DNA of 64,000 bases from Sphaerotilus microaerophilus (GTDB lineage Bacteria; Pseudomonadota; Gammaproteobacteria; Burkholderiales; Burkholderiaceae_C), in NCBI RefSeq assembly GCF_023734135.1, contig NZ_AP025730.1:2852001-2916000 (forward strand), written 5' to 3'. Shown piece by piece: positions 45,111 to 52,886 of this stretch. The translations under genes and the position numbers were made by a program. The notes under the pieces were generated by a model. That model did no database searches, had not been told where the DNA came from, and saw only the letters and a program-made list of their open reading frames with translations. Numbering within the stretch: position 1 is the stretch's first letter; each line of letters begins with the position of its first letter.

Positions 45111-45566
45111 TCAGAAGTCTTTTTCCATCCTGTAGTAGAACATGGTCCTGCATTGCACGGTGATGGGGGTGCCATTGAGCTTGGCCGGTCGCATTTTCCA
45201 GTCCTGGATGGCGACCGCAGCGTGACTGAAGAAGTAGTCTTGAGGATCGTCGAGCCCTGTGTTGAGGCTGACTTCTCCATGGGTGTTGACGGTGTAGTTC
45301 AATGCGATGGTTGACTCTTCGCCTTTTCGACTGGAGCTGATGGGGTAGAGCGGAATACTGCCAAATTCGAGGAATGGCGGAGCGGCACCTTCCGGAAGAT
45401 GGCAGCCGCGGACGGTGGCGGGGCGCAAGGTGTTCTCTTCTGTGTAAGGTAGTCTGTATGGGTTGAGCTTGACATCAGCGCAACTGACCAGAAGGCTTGA
45501 CAGCACGCCCATCAACAGTAGCGATGTCTGATTCGGATGTGTCCTGAATGATGTGCTCACGTGCAT
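45111..45566 (-). CDS. Small lipoprotein with TonB-C-like end; low-GC gene
   Basis: 151-residue predicted lipoprotein: basic N-terminus, hydrophobic SLLLMGVLSSLLVSC and lipobox Cys at about residue 29. The C-terminal ~80 residues (IALNYTVNTHGEVSLNTGLD; AVAIQDWKMRPAKLNGTPIT; CRTMFYYR) resemble TonB C-terminal domains of the type found in small energy-transducer-like proteins. Base composition is near balanced, clearly lower in GC than all neighbours, suggesting recent acquisition. It starts 26 bases after the wax synthase stop on the same strand. No partner is known. Confidence 0.72.
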   Translation of the reverse strand: MHVSTSFRTHPNQTSLLLMGVLSSLLVSCADVKLNPYRLPYTEENTLRPATVRGCHLPEGAAPPFLEFGSIPLYPISSSRKGEESTIALNYTVNTHGEVSLNTGLDDPQDYFFSHAAVAIQDWKMRPAKLNGTPITVQCRTMFYYRMEKDF

Positions 45567-45592
45567 TGGCCCGGTGCGATTGAAGCGTCGTT

Positions 45593-47245
45593 CTACAACC
45601 CCCGAAATCGTTTCGGGATCCTCGCCTCTGGTGTCGGATCAGGTGCCGCGGGGGGCGTAGACGGTTCGGTGGTGGAATCGGCCGTGCGTTTCGCCGCGGC
45701 GCGCTTGCGCGGCGCCTTGCGAGCCGCAGGGGCAGTAGTTACCGGTTCAGCAGGGGTTGCTACAGGCGGGCGTATCCCCAGCTCCACCTCGATCGCCTCC
45801 TCGAAGGCCTGCGCATCCAGTGGCTCCACCCAGTGGTGAAGCAGGGCGCCGGTGACGATCTTCTCGAATTCGGCCTGGAACAGCGGGGTGACGTTTTCGG
45901 GGTCGGGAATGAAGCGCCGGTCGGCGATGAGGCCGAACTGCACCGTCTGGTTGTAGCTGAGGATGGACACGCCGATGCCGATGTCGCCCGACTGCGGCAC
46001 CCAGAACATGATCTGCTCGATGCGGCGGCCGGCCAGGTACAGCGGCTGCTGAGGGCCGGGCACGTTGGTCATCACCGCGCTGGCCTTGTTGGCGAGCACG
46101 TCGAGCAACTGGTCCTGCATGAACTTGGGCACCAGTCCGGAGAGGCCCAGCAGCAGCATCGTCAGCGGCGGCTGGTAGGAGCCGCGCATGTCCAGCATGC
46201 GCTGGCGCACCAGCTTCAGGCGCTTGAAGGGGTTGCCCTCGTGCAGCGGCAGCAGCAGGGTGACGAGGCCGAAGCGGTTGCCCAGATCGTCGCTGGGCTG
46301 GCCGCCGCGCAGGTTGACGGGCACCAGCGCGCGCAGTTCGACGTTCTCGAGCGGGTCGCCCTGGGCCTCCAGGTAGCTACGCAGGGCGCCGGCGACGGCG
46401 TTGAGCAGCACGTCGTTGACCGAGCAGCCCAACGCCTTGGCGACGGCCTTCACCTCGTCGAGCGGGATCGGGTCGCACCAGGCAACGCGCTTGTGGCTGC
46501 CCGTCTTGCCCTTGTAGCGGGTGGGGCTGTCCGCCGGCATGGCCAGCAGCTTGCCCAGTTCGGTGGCGAAGCCGACGCCGTGCTTGCCGTAGCCCAGCAG
46601 GCGCTCGGGCTGGTTGGCGATCTTCAGGTACTCCTGCCAGAAGCGCCCACCCATGCCGAGCGCGGCGGTGGTGGCCTGGGTCAGCGGGTCGAGCAGGGCG
46701 CTCCAGGGGTCGGCGTGCAGGTTGTGGGCGGGCCGATGCGCGGGCCGCTCGTCGGCTTCCAGCGGTTCGTCGGCCGGGGCGTCGGGGTCAAGGTCGGTGA
46801 GCGAGAGCATCACGCCGACCAGCGCGATGCCGTCGGCGATGCAGTGGTGGATGCGCGAGACGATGGCGGCGCCGCCGTTGCAGTGGTCGATGATGTCGTA
46901 GCGCCACAGCGGCCGGTCGGGGTGCAGGGGCTCGGTGGCCAGGTCGCTGACCAGGCGCTGCAGCTCGCGCTGGCCGGCCGGCTCGGGCAGGGCGCGCCAG
47001 ACGAGGTGGCGGTCGAGGTCGAACTCGGGGTCGTCCTGCCACCACCAGCCGGTCCAGTCGGACACTGTTTTCTGGCGGAAGCGCCGGAAGCGCTGTACCA
47101 GCCGGCGTTCCACCGTCGCACGCAACCTTGATGCATCCACAGGGCCGGGCAGGTACATCACCCCGACAATCATCATCAGGTTGGATGGGCGGTCCATGCG
47201 CAACCAGGCGGTATCGACCGGCGACATGCGTTCCCGTGCGGGCAT
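45593..47245 (-). CDS. Wax ester synthase / diacylglycerol acyltransferase (WS/DGAT)
   Basis: 550-residue bifunctional acyltransferase esterifying fatty alcohol (wax ester) or diacylglycerol (triacylglycerol) with acyl-CoA at the inner membrane. It begins MSPVDTAWLRMDRPSNLMMI after six residues and has the condensing motif HHCIADG (HHxxxDG, His 133-134, Asp 138). RPLWRYDII, GCSVNDVLLNAVAGAL and a C-terminal domain with ALVPVNLR and NVPGPQQPLYLAG are also present. A basic Pro/Ala-rich tail ends the protein. CAGGAGACACC precedes the ATG at 47245. It is divergent from an acyl-CoA-binding protein gene across 77 bases. Confidence 0.93.
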   Translation of the reverse strand: MPARERMSPVDTAWLRMDRPSNLMMIVGVMYLPGPVDASRLRATVERRLVQRFRRFRQKTVSDWTGWWWQDDPEFDLDRHLVWRALPEPAGQRELQRLVSDLATEPLHPDRPLWRYDIIDHCNGGAAIVSRIHHCIADGIALVGVMLSLTDLDPDAPADEPLEADERPAHRPAHNLHADPWSALLDPLTQATTAALGMGGRFWQEYLKIANQPERLLGYGKHGVGFATELGKLLAMPADSPTRYKGKTGSHKRVAWCDPIPLDEVKAVAKALGCSVNDVLLNAVAGALRSYLEAQGDPLENVELRALVPVNLRGGQPSDDLGNRFGLVTLLLPLHEGNPFKRLKLVRQRMLDMRGSYQPPLTMLLLGLSGLVPKFMQDQLLDVLANKASAVMTNVPGPQQPLYLAGRRIEQIMFWVPQSGDIGIGVSILSYNQTVQFGLIADRRFIPDPENVTPLFQAEFEKIVTGALLHHWVEPLDAQAFEEAIEVELGIRPPVATPAEPVTTAPAARKAPRKRAAAKRTADSTTEPSTPPAAPDPTPEARIPKRFRGL

Positions 47246-47322
47246 GGGGTGTCTCCTGTGGGTGACCTTGCTGGCCACGCTGGCTGAAAGTTCAACGGTG
47301 CATCAACTTCACAGGAGCCATC

Positions 47323-47580
47323 ATGAGCGATCTCAAGACCCAGTTCGAAACTGCCGCAGCCGATTCCAAGAAATTGTCTGAGCGCCCCGACAACGCGACG
47401 CTGCTCAAGCTGTATTCGCTCTACAAGCAGGGCAGCGAGGGCGACGTGCAGGGCAAGCGCCCGGGCTTCGCGGAGTTTGTCGAGCGCGCCAAGTACGACG
47501 CCTGGGCGGGCCTGCAGGGCACCGGCCAGGACGACGCGATGCAGCAGTACATCGACCTGGTCGACTCCCTGAAAGACTGA
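47323..47580 (+). CDS. Acyl-CoA-binding protein (ACBP)
   Basis: 85-residue four-helix protein that binds long-chain acyl-CoA esters and can shuttle them to acyltransferases. It shows the ACBP core with LLKLYSLYKQGSEGDVQGKR (YxxYKQ..GD), then KYDAWAGLQGTGQDDAMQQY (conserved KxxAW). Length and motif spacing match eukaryotic ACBP. Bacterial copies are sporadic. CAGGAGCC before the ATG at 47323 is a good ribosome site. It is divergent from the WS/DGAT gene, so a shared promoter region is likely. Confidence 0.93.
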   Translation: MSDLKTQFETAAADSKKLSERPDNATLLKLYSLYKQGSEGDVQGKRPGFAEFVERAKYDAWAGLQGTGQDDAMQQYIDLVDSLKD

Positions 47581-47608
47581 CGCCCCGATCAGGACATTCA
47601 GCAAGCAA

Positions 47609-47682
47609 CCACCGTGGAACCGGCTTTGCCGGGCCACTGGTGGTGCCCCCTGGGGGGAGCGGCGTCAGCCGCTTCGGGGGGG
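47609..47682. repeat. Dispersed structured intergenic repeat, copy B
   Basis: Contains CCGTGGAACCGGCTTTGCCG, the palindrome CCACTGGTGG at 47634-47643, a CCCCC/GGGGG stem and the hairpin AGCGGC-GTCA-GCCGCT at 47658-47673. It overlaps the 3' end of the PHA-system gene: that gene's TGA stop (minus strand, 47665-47667) lies in the hairpin loop. Confidence 0.88.
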
Positions 47683-47955
47683 AACAAATTTCTCGTCGCA
47701 GAAGCGGTGGATCTCCTGCTCGATCTTCGGCCGCAGGAAGGCGAGCAGGAAGCCGAGCTTGGCGCGCACCTCCACCTCCTTGGCTCCCACCACGATGCAG
47801 CCGTGCACGCCGGTGCGGGAGAAATTGAGCGTGCTGCCTTCCCAGGCATGGCGCATGTCGAACTCGGCGGCGAGCTCGTCGGCAATCTGCTCGGCCGCCT
47901 TGCGGGCCTTGGCCTGGGTCATGCCGTGGGTGCGGCGGATGAGGATGTCACTCAT
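47665..47955 (-). CDS. Polyhydroxyalkanoic acid system family protein
   Basis: 96-residue small protein of the PHA_gran_rgn family, linked to PHA metabolism. Typical segments are ILIRRTHGMTQAKARKAAEQ, WEGSTLNFSRTGVHGCIVVG, EVEVRAKLGFLLAFLRPKIE and FCDEKF. The last ~5 residues (PPRSG) are encoded by the dispersed repeat, so insertion of the repeat may have set the present C-terminus. The ATG at 47955 matches the family start. Function is unproven. Confidence 0.88.
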   Translation of the reverse strand: MSDILIRRTHGMTQAKARKAAEQIADELAAEFDMRHAWEGSTLNFSRTGVHGCIVVGAKEVEVRAKLGFLLAFLRPKIEQEIHRFCDEKFVPPRSG

Positions 47956-48075
47956 GGAACGCTCGTGAACGCGACCACCGGATGATAGGGGCGGGCGCGC
48001 TCTGCCGGTGCGTTCGACCGCTCCTCTGGCCGGCCCGAAACCCTTGGGTTCACAGTAGGGCGCTAGCATGCGGCC

Positions 48076-48753
48076 ATGAACCGTTCTGCCATTGCCACCG
48101 TGTCCCGCTCGCAGACCCTGGGCGAAGAGGTCGCGAATGCCGTCAGCCACGGCCTGGGGGCGCTGCTCGCGATCGCGGCGCTGCCCATCCTGGTGCATTC
48201 AGCCCTGACGCGCGGCGGTGCCGCCGACGTGGTGGCCGCCAGCCTGTTTGCCGGCACGGCGATCGTGCTGTACCTCGTCTCGATGGTCTACCACGCGCTG
48301 CCCGCCGGTCGGGCAAAGGCCTGGCTGAACCGCATGGACCACGCGGCGATCTACCTCTTCATCGCCGGCAGCTACATGCCCTTCCTCTTCGGCGCGCTGC
48401 GGGGCGCATGGGGCTGGTCGCTGTTCGGCGTGCTTTGGGGCGCTGCGGCACTGGGCGTGGCGGCCAAGCTGTTCAACCGGCTGCGGCACCCGCTGTGGTC
48501 CACCGGCCTGTACGTTGCGATGGGCTGGGTCGCCCTGGTGGCGGTCGTGCCGCTGATGGAGCGGCTGTCCGGCGCCGGGCTGCTGTGGCTGCTCGCGGGG
48601 GGCCTGAGCTACACCGCGGGCGCGGTGGTGTTCCTCTTCGACGGCCGGGTGCGCTACGGCCACTTCGTGTGGCACCTGTTCGTGCTCGGGGGCAGCGTCT
48701 GCCACTTCTTTGCCGCGCTCTGGCATTCGGCCGGGGTCGCCGGGGCCGCCTGA
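48076..48753 (+). CDS. Hemolysin III / TrhA-family membrane protein
   Basis: 225-residue seven-helix membrane protein of the adiponectin-receptor-like (PAQR) family. It starts VANAVSHGLGALLAIA, with the conserved His early in the protein. RMDHAAIYLFIAGSYMPFLF and the C-terminal GHFVWHLFVLGGSVCHFFAA supply His residues that in the family bind a metal. TrhA-type members affect membrane lipid balance. It is convergent with gabT. Confidence 0.92.
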   Translation: MNRSAIATVSRSQTLGEEVANAVSHGLGALLAIAALPILVHSALTRGGAADVVAASLFAGTAIVLYLVSMVYHALPAGRAKAWLNRMDHAAIYLFIAGSYMPFLFGALRGAWGWSLFGVLWGAAALGVAAKLFNRLRHPLWSTGLYVAMGWVALVAVVPLMERLSGAGLLWLLAGGLSYTAGAVVFLFDGRVRYGHFVWHLFVLGGSVCHFFAALWHSAGVAGAA

Positions 48754-48771
48754 GCGCGGCGGTGGCACCGA

Positions 48772-50076
48772 TCAGGCCGTGGCGTCCAGCGCCGCGCCGA
48801 GCAGGCCCAGGCCCTCGTCGAGCAGCGCGTCGCTGGCGGTCAGCGGCACCAGCACGCGGATCACGTTGGCGTAGACGCCACAGGACAGCAGGACCAGCCC
48901 GCGCTTGGCCGCTTCGGCCACCACGGCGCGGGTGCGCTCCGGGTCCGGGCGGGTCAGGTCACCGTCCTTGAACAGCTCGATGGCCACCATCGCGCCCAGG
49001 CCGCGCACGTCGCCGATGCCGGGGTGGCGTGCGGCGATCTGGCGCAGGCCCGCGGTCAGGCGCTCGCCCACCGCATTGCTGCGCGCGAGCAGGCCGTCCT
49101 GCTCGAAGGCCTGGATCACGCCCAGCGCGGCGGCGCAGGCGATCGGGCTGCCGGCGTAGGTACCGCCCAGTCCGCCCGGGGCGGCGGCATCCATCACCTC
49201 GGCGCGGCCGATGATGGCCGACAGCGGGAAGCCGCCAGCCAGCGACTTGGCCATCGTGATCACGTCCGGCGCCACGCCGGCCTCGGCCCACCAGCGCTCG
49301 CAGGCCAGCCAGGTGCCGGTACGCCCGGCGCCGGTCTGCACCTCGTCGGCGATCAGCAGGATGCCGTGCTGGTCGCACAGGGCGCGCAGGGCCTTCACGA
49401 AGTCGATCGGCGCGGCGTAGAAACCGCCTTCACCCTGCACCGGCTCCAGGATGATCGCGGCCACGCGCGAGGGCTCGACGTCGTACTTGAACAGCGCCTC
49501 GATCGAGGCCAGCGAGTCCTCCGTGCTCACGCCGTGCAGCGCGCAGGGGAACTTGGCGTGGAAGACCTCGGCCGGGAAGGGGCCGAAGCCGACCTTGTAC
49601 GGTGCGACCTTGCCGGTCAGCGCCATGCCCATCATGGTGCGGCCGTGGAAGCCGCCGCCGAAGGCGATCACCGCCGAGCGCTTGGTGTAGGCGCGCGCCA
49701 CCTTGATGGCGTTCTCCACCGCCTCGGCGCCGGTGGTCATCATGAAACTCTTCTTGGCAAAGTTGCCCGGCGCCATCGTGTTCAGGCGCTCGGCCAGTTC
49801 CACGTAGGGCTCGTAGGCCAGCACCTGGAAGCAGGTGTGCGTGACGCGATCGAGCTGCGCCTGCACGGCGGCCATCACCGTGGCGTTGCGGTGGCCGGTG
49901 TTGAGCACCGCGATGCCGCCGGCAAAGTCGATGTAGCGCTGTCCCTCGACGTCCCAGACCTCGGCGTTCTCGGCGCGGTCGACAAAGATCTCGAGCGCCT
50001 GGCCCAGGCCGTTGGGCAGCGCAGCGCGCCGGCGGGCCATCAGGGCGGCGTTGGTGGCATGGGGTTCGCGTTGCAT
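48772..50076 (-). CDS. gabT: 4-aminobutyrate--2-oxoglutarate transaminase
   Basis: PLP class III aminotransferase (434 residues) converting GABA to succinic semialdehyde. The typical start is NAALMARRRAALPNGLGQAL. Motifs are FAGGIAVLNTGHRN, the FMMTTGAEAVENAIKVARA loop, LLIADEVQTGAGRTG with the PLP aspartate, and the lysine in ITMAKSLAGGFPLSA. The ATG at 50076 follows CAGGAGAACC. It is divergent from a GabR/MocR-type regulator that probably controls it. Ornithine or lysine transaminase activity is less likely, but cannot be excluded. Confidence 0.93.
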   Translation of the reverse strand: MQREPHATNAALMARRRAALPNGLGQALEIFVDRAENAEVWDVEGQRYIDFAGGIAVLNTGHRNATVMAAVQAQLDRVTHTCFQVLAYEPYVELAERLNTMAPGNFAKKSFMMTTGAEAVENAIKVARAYTKRSAVIAFGGGFHGRTMMGMALTGKVAPYKVGFGPFPAEVFHAKFPCALHGVSTEDSLASIEALFKYDVEPSRVAAIILEPVQGEGGFYAAPIDFVKALRALCDQHGILLIADEVQTGAGRTGTWLACERWWAEAGVAPDVITMAKSLAGGFPLSAIIGRAEVMDAAAPGGLGGTYAGSPIACAAALGVIQAFEQDGLLARSNAVGERLTAGLRQIAARHPGIGDVRGLGAMVAIELFKDGDLTRPDPERTRAVVAEAAKRGLVLLSCGVYANVIRVLVPLTASDALLDEGLGLLGAALDATA

Positions 50077-50286
50077 CGTGGTTCTCCTGGCGCAAGGAAG
50101 CGGAAAAGGGGGGTGTGAGGTCGCACCGGCCGCGGGCGGGATCGCCCACGAGACAGGGTGCGCCGATGCTGCTGCACTGTAGGGGCCGGGGCCGCCGGCT
50201 ACCATGTACAGACGCGGCGGCGCCCTGAACGCACTGTGCAGGTGCATGCCCCGGTACAGGATCGCCCGTTCCCCCTTCCGCCCTTG

Positions 50287-51678
50287 ATGTTCACCCTCCA
50301 GCCCCAGTCCCCGGTTCCCCTGGTCACGCAGATCGTCGATGGCCTGCGCAAGCTCATCGACGACGGCGCGCTGCGGGCCGGCACCAAGGTGCCGTCGATC
50401 CGCCAGTTCGCCCACGCCCACGAGGTCAGCGTGTTCACCGTGGTGGAGGCCTACGACCGGCTGGTGGCCCAGGGCTACCTGGTGTCGCGGCCGCATTCGG
50501 GCTTCTTCGTGCGCAAGCGCAGCAGCGCGCCGGGGGCCGTCGGGGGCGCGCCGGGGGCGGCTGGCTACAGCTTCGACTCGGCGTGGTACGTGCGCAAGAT
50601 CTTCGAGAACCGCCACCTGGCGATGAAGGCCGGCTGCGGCTGGCTGCCGCACGACTGGCTGTTCGAGGACGGCGTGCGCCGCAGCCTGCGTGCCCTGGCG
50701 GCGGACAACGCCGACCTGGGCGGCTACGGTGACCCCAAGGGCTTCCCGCCGCTGCGCGAGCTGATCCGCGACACGATGGCCGAGCAGGAGATCGCGATTT
50801 CGCCCGACCAGGTGCTGCTGACCCAGGGCTCCAGCCAGGCGCTGGACCTGGCGGTGCGCCGGCTGGTGCGCCCCGGCGATGCGGTGCTGGTGGACGACCC
50901 CGGCTACGCCAACCTGCTGTTCTCGCTGCGCTTTGCCGGCGCCCGCCTGATCGGCGTGCCGCGCACCCCGCAGGGCTGGGACCTGCCGGCGCTGGAGCGC
51001 CTGATCGTCGAGCACCAGCCGCGCCTGTTCTTCACCCAGCCGCGCCTTCAGAGCCCCACCGGCTCGATTGCCCAGCTCGCCCACCTGCACCGCGTGCTGC
51101 AACTGGCCGAGAAGCACGACCTGACGCTGGTCGAGAACGACATCTACGTCGATCTCGACCCCTATCCGCGCGCCTCGCTGGCCAGCCTGGACCAGCTCAG
51201 CCGCGTGGTGTACATCGGCAGCTACTCCAAGACCGTTTCGCCCAACCTGCGCGTGGGCTTCCTGATCGCCCACCCGGATCTGGTCGAGGACCTGGCGCAG
51301 CTGAAGATGATCTCGGGTCTCACTTCCTCGGAGTTCAACGAGCGGCTGGTCTACGGTGCGCTCACCGAAGGCCGCTGGCGCAAGCACCTCAAGGGACTGC
51401 GCGAGCGCCTGGCCGACGCACACGAGCGCGCCGCCGGCCAGCTGGCCGCGTTGGGTTTCGAACTCTTCACCGAGCCCAAGGCCGGCATGTTCCTCTGGGC
51501 CCGCCACCCGGCCATCCCGGACGCGGCCGAGGTCTCGCACCGCGCCGCCGAGCACGACATCATGCTCGGCCCGGGCCACCTGTTCTGCGCCGAACCCGGG
51601 CCCTGCGCCTGGATGCGCTTCAACGTGGCCTTCTGCGGGGACGCGCGGCTGTTCGGGTTTCTGAGACAGAACTGCTGA
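50287..51678 (+). CDS. GabR/PdxR-like MocR regulator (GntR HTH plus aminotransferase fold)
   Basis: 463-residue regulator. Residues about 1-75 are a GntR winged helix (LVTQIVDGLRKLIDDGALRA, PSIRQFAHAHEVSVFTVVEA). A linker and an aminotransferase class I-like domain follow (LTQGSSQALDLAVRRLV, PGYANLLF, PLP-lysine in YIGSYSKTVSPNLRVGF). Being divergent from gabT suggests it controls GABA use. Two GTACAG direct repeats (50206-50211, 50254-50259) in the intergenic region could be its sites. The ATG at 50287 gives the family start. Confidence 0.9.
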   Translation: MFTLQPQSPVPLVTQIVDGLRKLIDDGALRAGTKVPSIRQFAHAHEVSVFTVVEAYDRLVAQGYLVSRPHSGFFVRKRSSAPGAVGGAPGAAGYSFDSAWYVRKIFENRHLAMKAGCGWLPHDWLFEDGVRRSLRALAADNADLGGYGDPKGFPPLRELIRDTMAEQEIAISPDQVLLTQGSSQALDLAVRRLVRPGDAVLVDDPGYANLLFSLRFAGARLIGVPRTPQGWDLPALERLIVEHQPRLFFTQPRLQSPTGSIAQLAHLHRVLQLAEKHDLTLVENDIYVDLDPYPRASLASLDQLSRVVYIGSYSKTVSPNLRVGFLIAHPDLVEDLAQLKMISGLTSSEFNERLVYGALTEGRWRKHLKGLRERLADAHERAAGQLAALGFELFTEPKAGMFLWARHPAIPDAAEVSHRAAEHDIMLGPGHLFCAEPGPCAWMRFNVAFCGDARLFGFLRQNC

Positions 51679-51712
51679 GTCTGTCCCAGGCCACGGCGAC
51701 GCTCCCGGCGCG

Positions 51713-52861
51713 TCACGCCAGTTGACCGCGCAGGTGATCCACGAGCGTCGTCGGGATGCCGGCCAGCAAGTGGGAGCACAGGGCGGTACCCGCAATGCGT
51801 GCTCCCCTCTGGGGTGGCGGCTGAAGCAGGCCCGCCGCTTCCAGCTCCTGCCAGGGGGCGGCCAGTTCCAGTGCACTGACGTTGAGCAGTCGCGCCGCGG
51901 TCGGAACGGTCGCGGCCAGCGGTGCGTGCGCATCCATCAGCGCCAAGGCCCGCGCCAGTAGCATGGCCTGTGGGCTGAGGGCCTGCAACTGGCCGGAGAA
52001 CCAGTCCGCGTCGCCTGTCTCCTTCGGGGTGGTGGTCTTGTGGCCAGGGCAGACCGGGCACGGCCGCGTCGGCTCCTGTGCCGTGTGCTGGCGCTCCCGC
52101 CGGGCGTAGAGCACGGTGTGAATCAGTTCGACCGTTTCCGGGCCGGGCGCCATGCCCATCTCTTCAACCAGTGCCTGCTGAGCTTCCTGTGCTGCCTGCG
52201 CCGCGGTATCCAGGTCGCCGGCCAGGTAGTGGGCGGTGACCAGCCGGCGCCATTGCTCCTCTGAACAGGGGTGGTGACGCAGCCATTGCCGACACAGGCG
52301 CACAGTCGATTCGTGGTGGCCGACCGCCTCGGCGCGGCGGGCGGCTTGCCACAGGCTGTCCTGCCAGACCTGCGCCACATGGGCGCGTGCCTGGGTCAGC
52401 CAATCCGCCAGGGGTTCATGCGCGGCTGGCAGAGCAGCGTCGGCCAGGAGTTCGCCCTCGGGCCAGGTTTGCCGGGCCTCCCACCCGGTGGCCCAGAGGT
52501 CGCATTCGAGACCATCGGGCAGCAGGCACAGGACCGCACCCGCTTGAACGAGCGGGTGCCCGGTGGCCTGGCGCAGACGGAAGATCCGCTGCCGCAGGTT
52601 GAGACTGGCCGCCTGAACCGATGCTGCGCCGGGCCACAGCAAGGCTGCCACGCGGTCACGCGGTTGGGCACCCTCCAGTGCGAGGATGGCCAGCAGTGCG
52701 GCGTCCTTGATGCCGAGTTTCACCGCCGGCCCCAGAGGCCGCCCTGCCCTCCAGCGCTGCCAGCAGGGCGCGCCTAGCAGGTGCAGTGCCAGGGAGTCGC
52801 CGTCCGGCCCGGCCATGTCGGCAGGAGCGCTCAGCATGGGCTCGCGAGGAGGCTTTGACAT
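51713..52861 (-). CDS. BTAD (SARP-like) transcriptional regulator without ATPase
   Basis: 382-residue protein. Residues about 20-100 form the winged-helix-like part of a SARP regulator (LALHLLGAPCWQRWRAGRPL; NLRQRIFRLRQATGHPL). Residues about 145-250 are the bacterial transcriptional activator domain with helical repeats (VGHHESTVRLCRQWLRHHPC, SEEQWRRLVTAHYLAGDLDT). A further ~130 residues end in an uncharacterised helical part. It starts 25 bases after the larger paralogue and repeats its first third in layout, so the pair looks like a duplication. The likely role is transcription control of the neighbouring lipoprotein genes; this is inferred. Confidence 0.75.
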   Translation of the reverse strand: MSKPPREPMLSAPADMAGPDGDSLALHLLGAPCWQRWRAGRPLGPAVKLGIKDAALLAILALEGAQPRDRVAALLWPGAASVQAASLNLRQRIFRLRQATGHPLVQAGAVLCLLPDGLECDLWATGWEARQTWPEGELLADAALPAAHEPLADWLTQARAHVAQVWQDSLWQAARRAEAVGHHESTVRLCRQWLRHHPCSEEQWRRLVTAHYLAGDLDTAAQAAQEAQQALVEEMGMAPGPETVELIHTVLYARRERQHTAQEPTRPCPVCPGHKTTTPKETGDADWFSGQLQALSPQAMLLARALALMDAHAPLAATVPTAARLLNVSALELAAPWQELEAAGLLQPPPQRGARIAGTALCSHLLAGIPTTLVDHLRGQLA

Positions 52862-52886
52862 GGTGGCGGGCCGTTGGGTGTCTGCC

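Noticed and set aside
50077..51933. N-terminal extension of the gabT frame through the regulator gene, giving a 1053-codon open frame
   Set aside because: The family N-terminus and ribosome site are at 50076; the upstream part is antisense to a clear MocR regulator.
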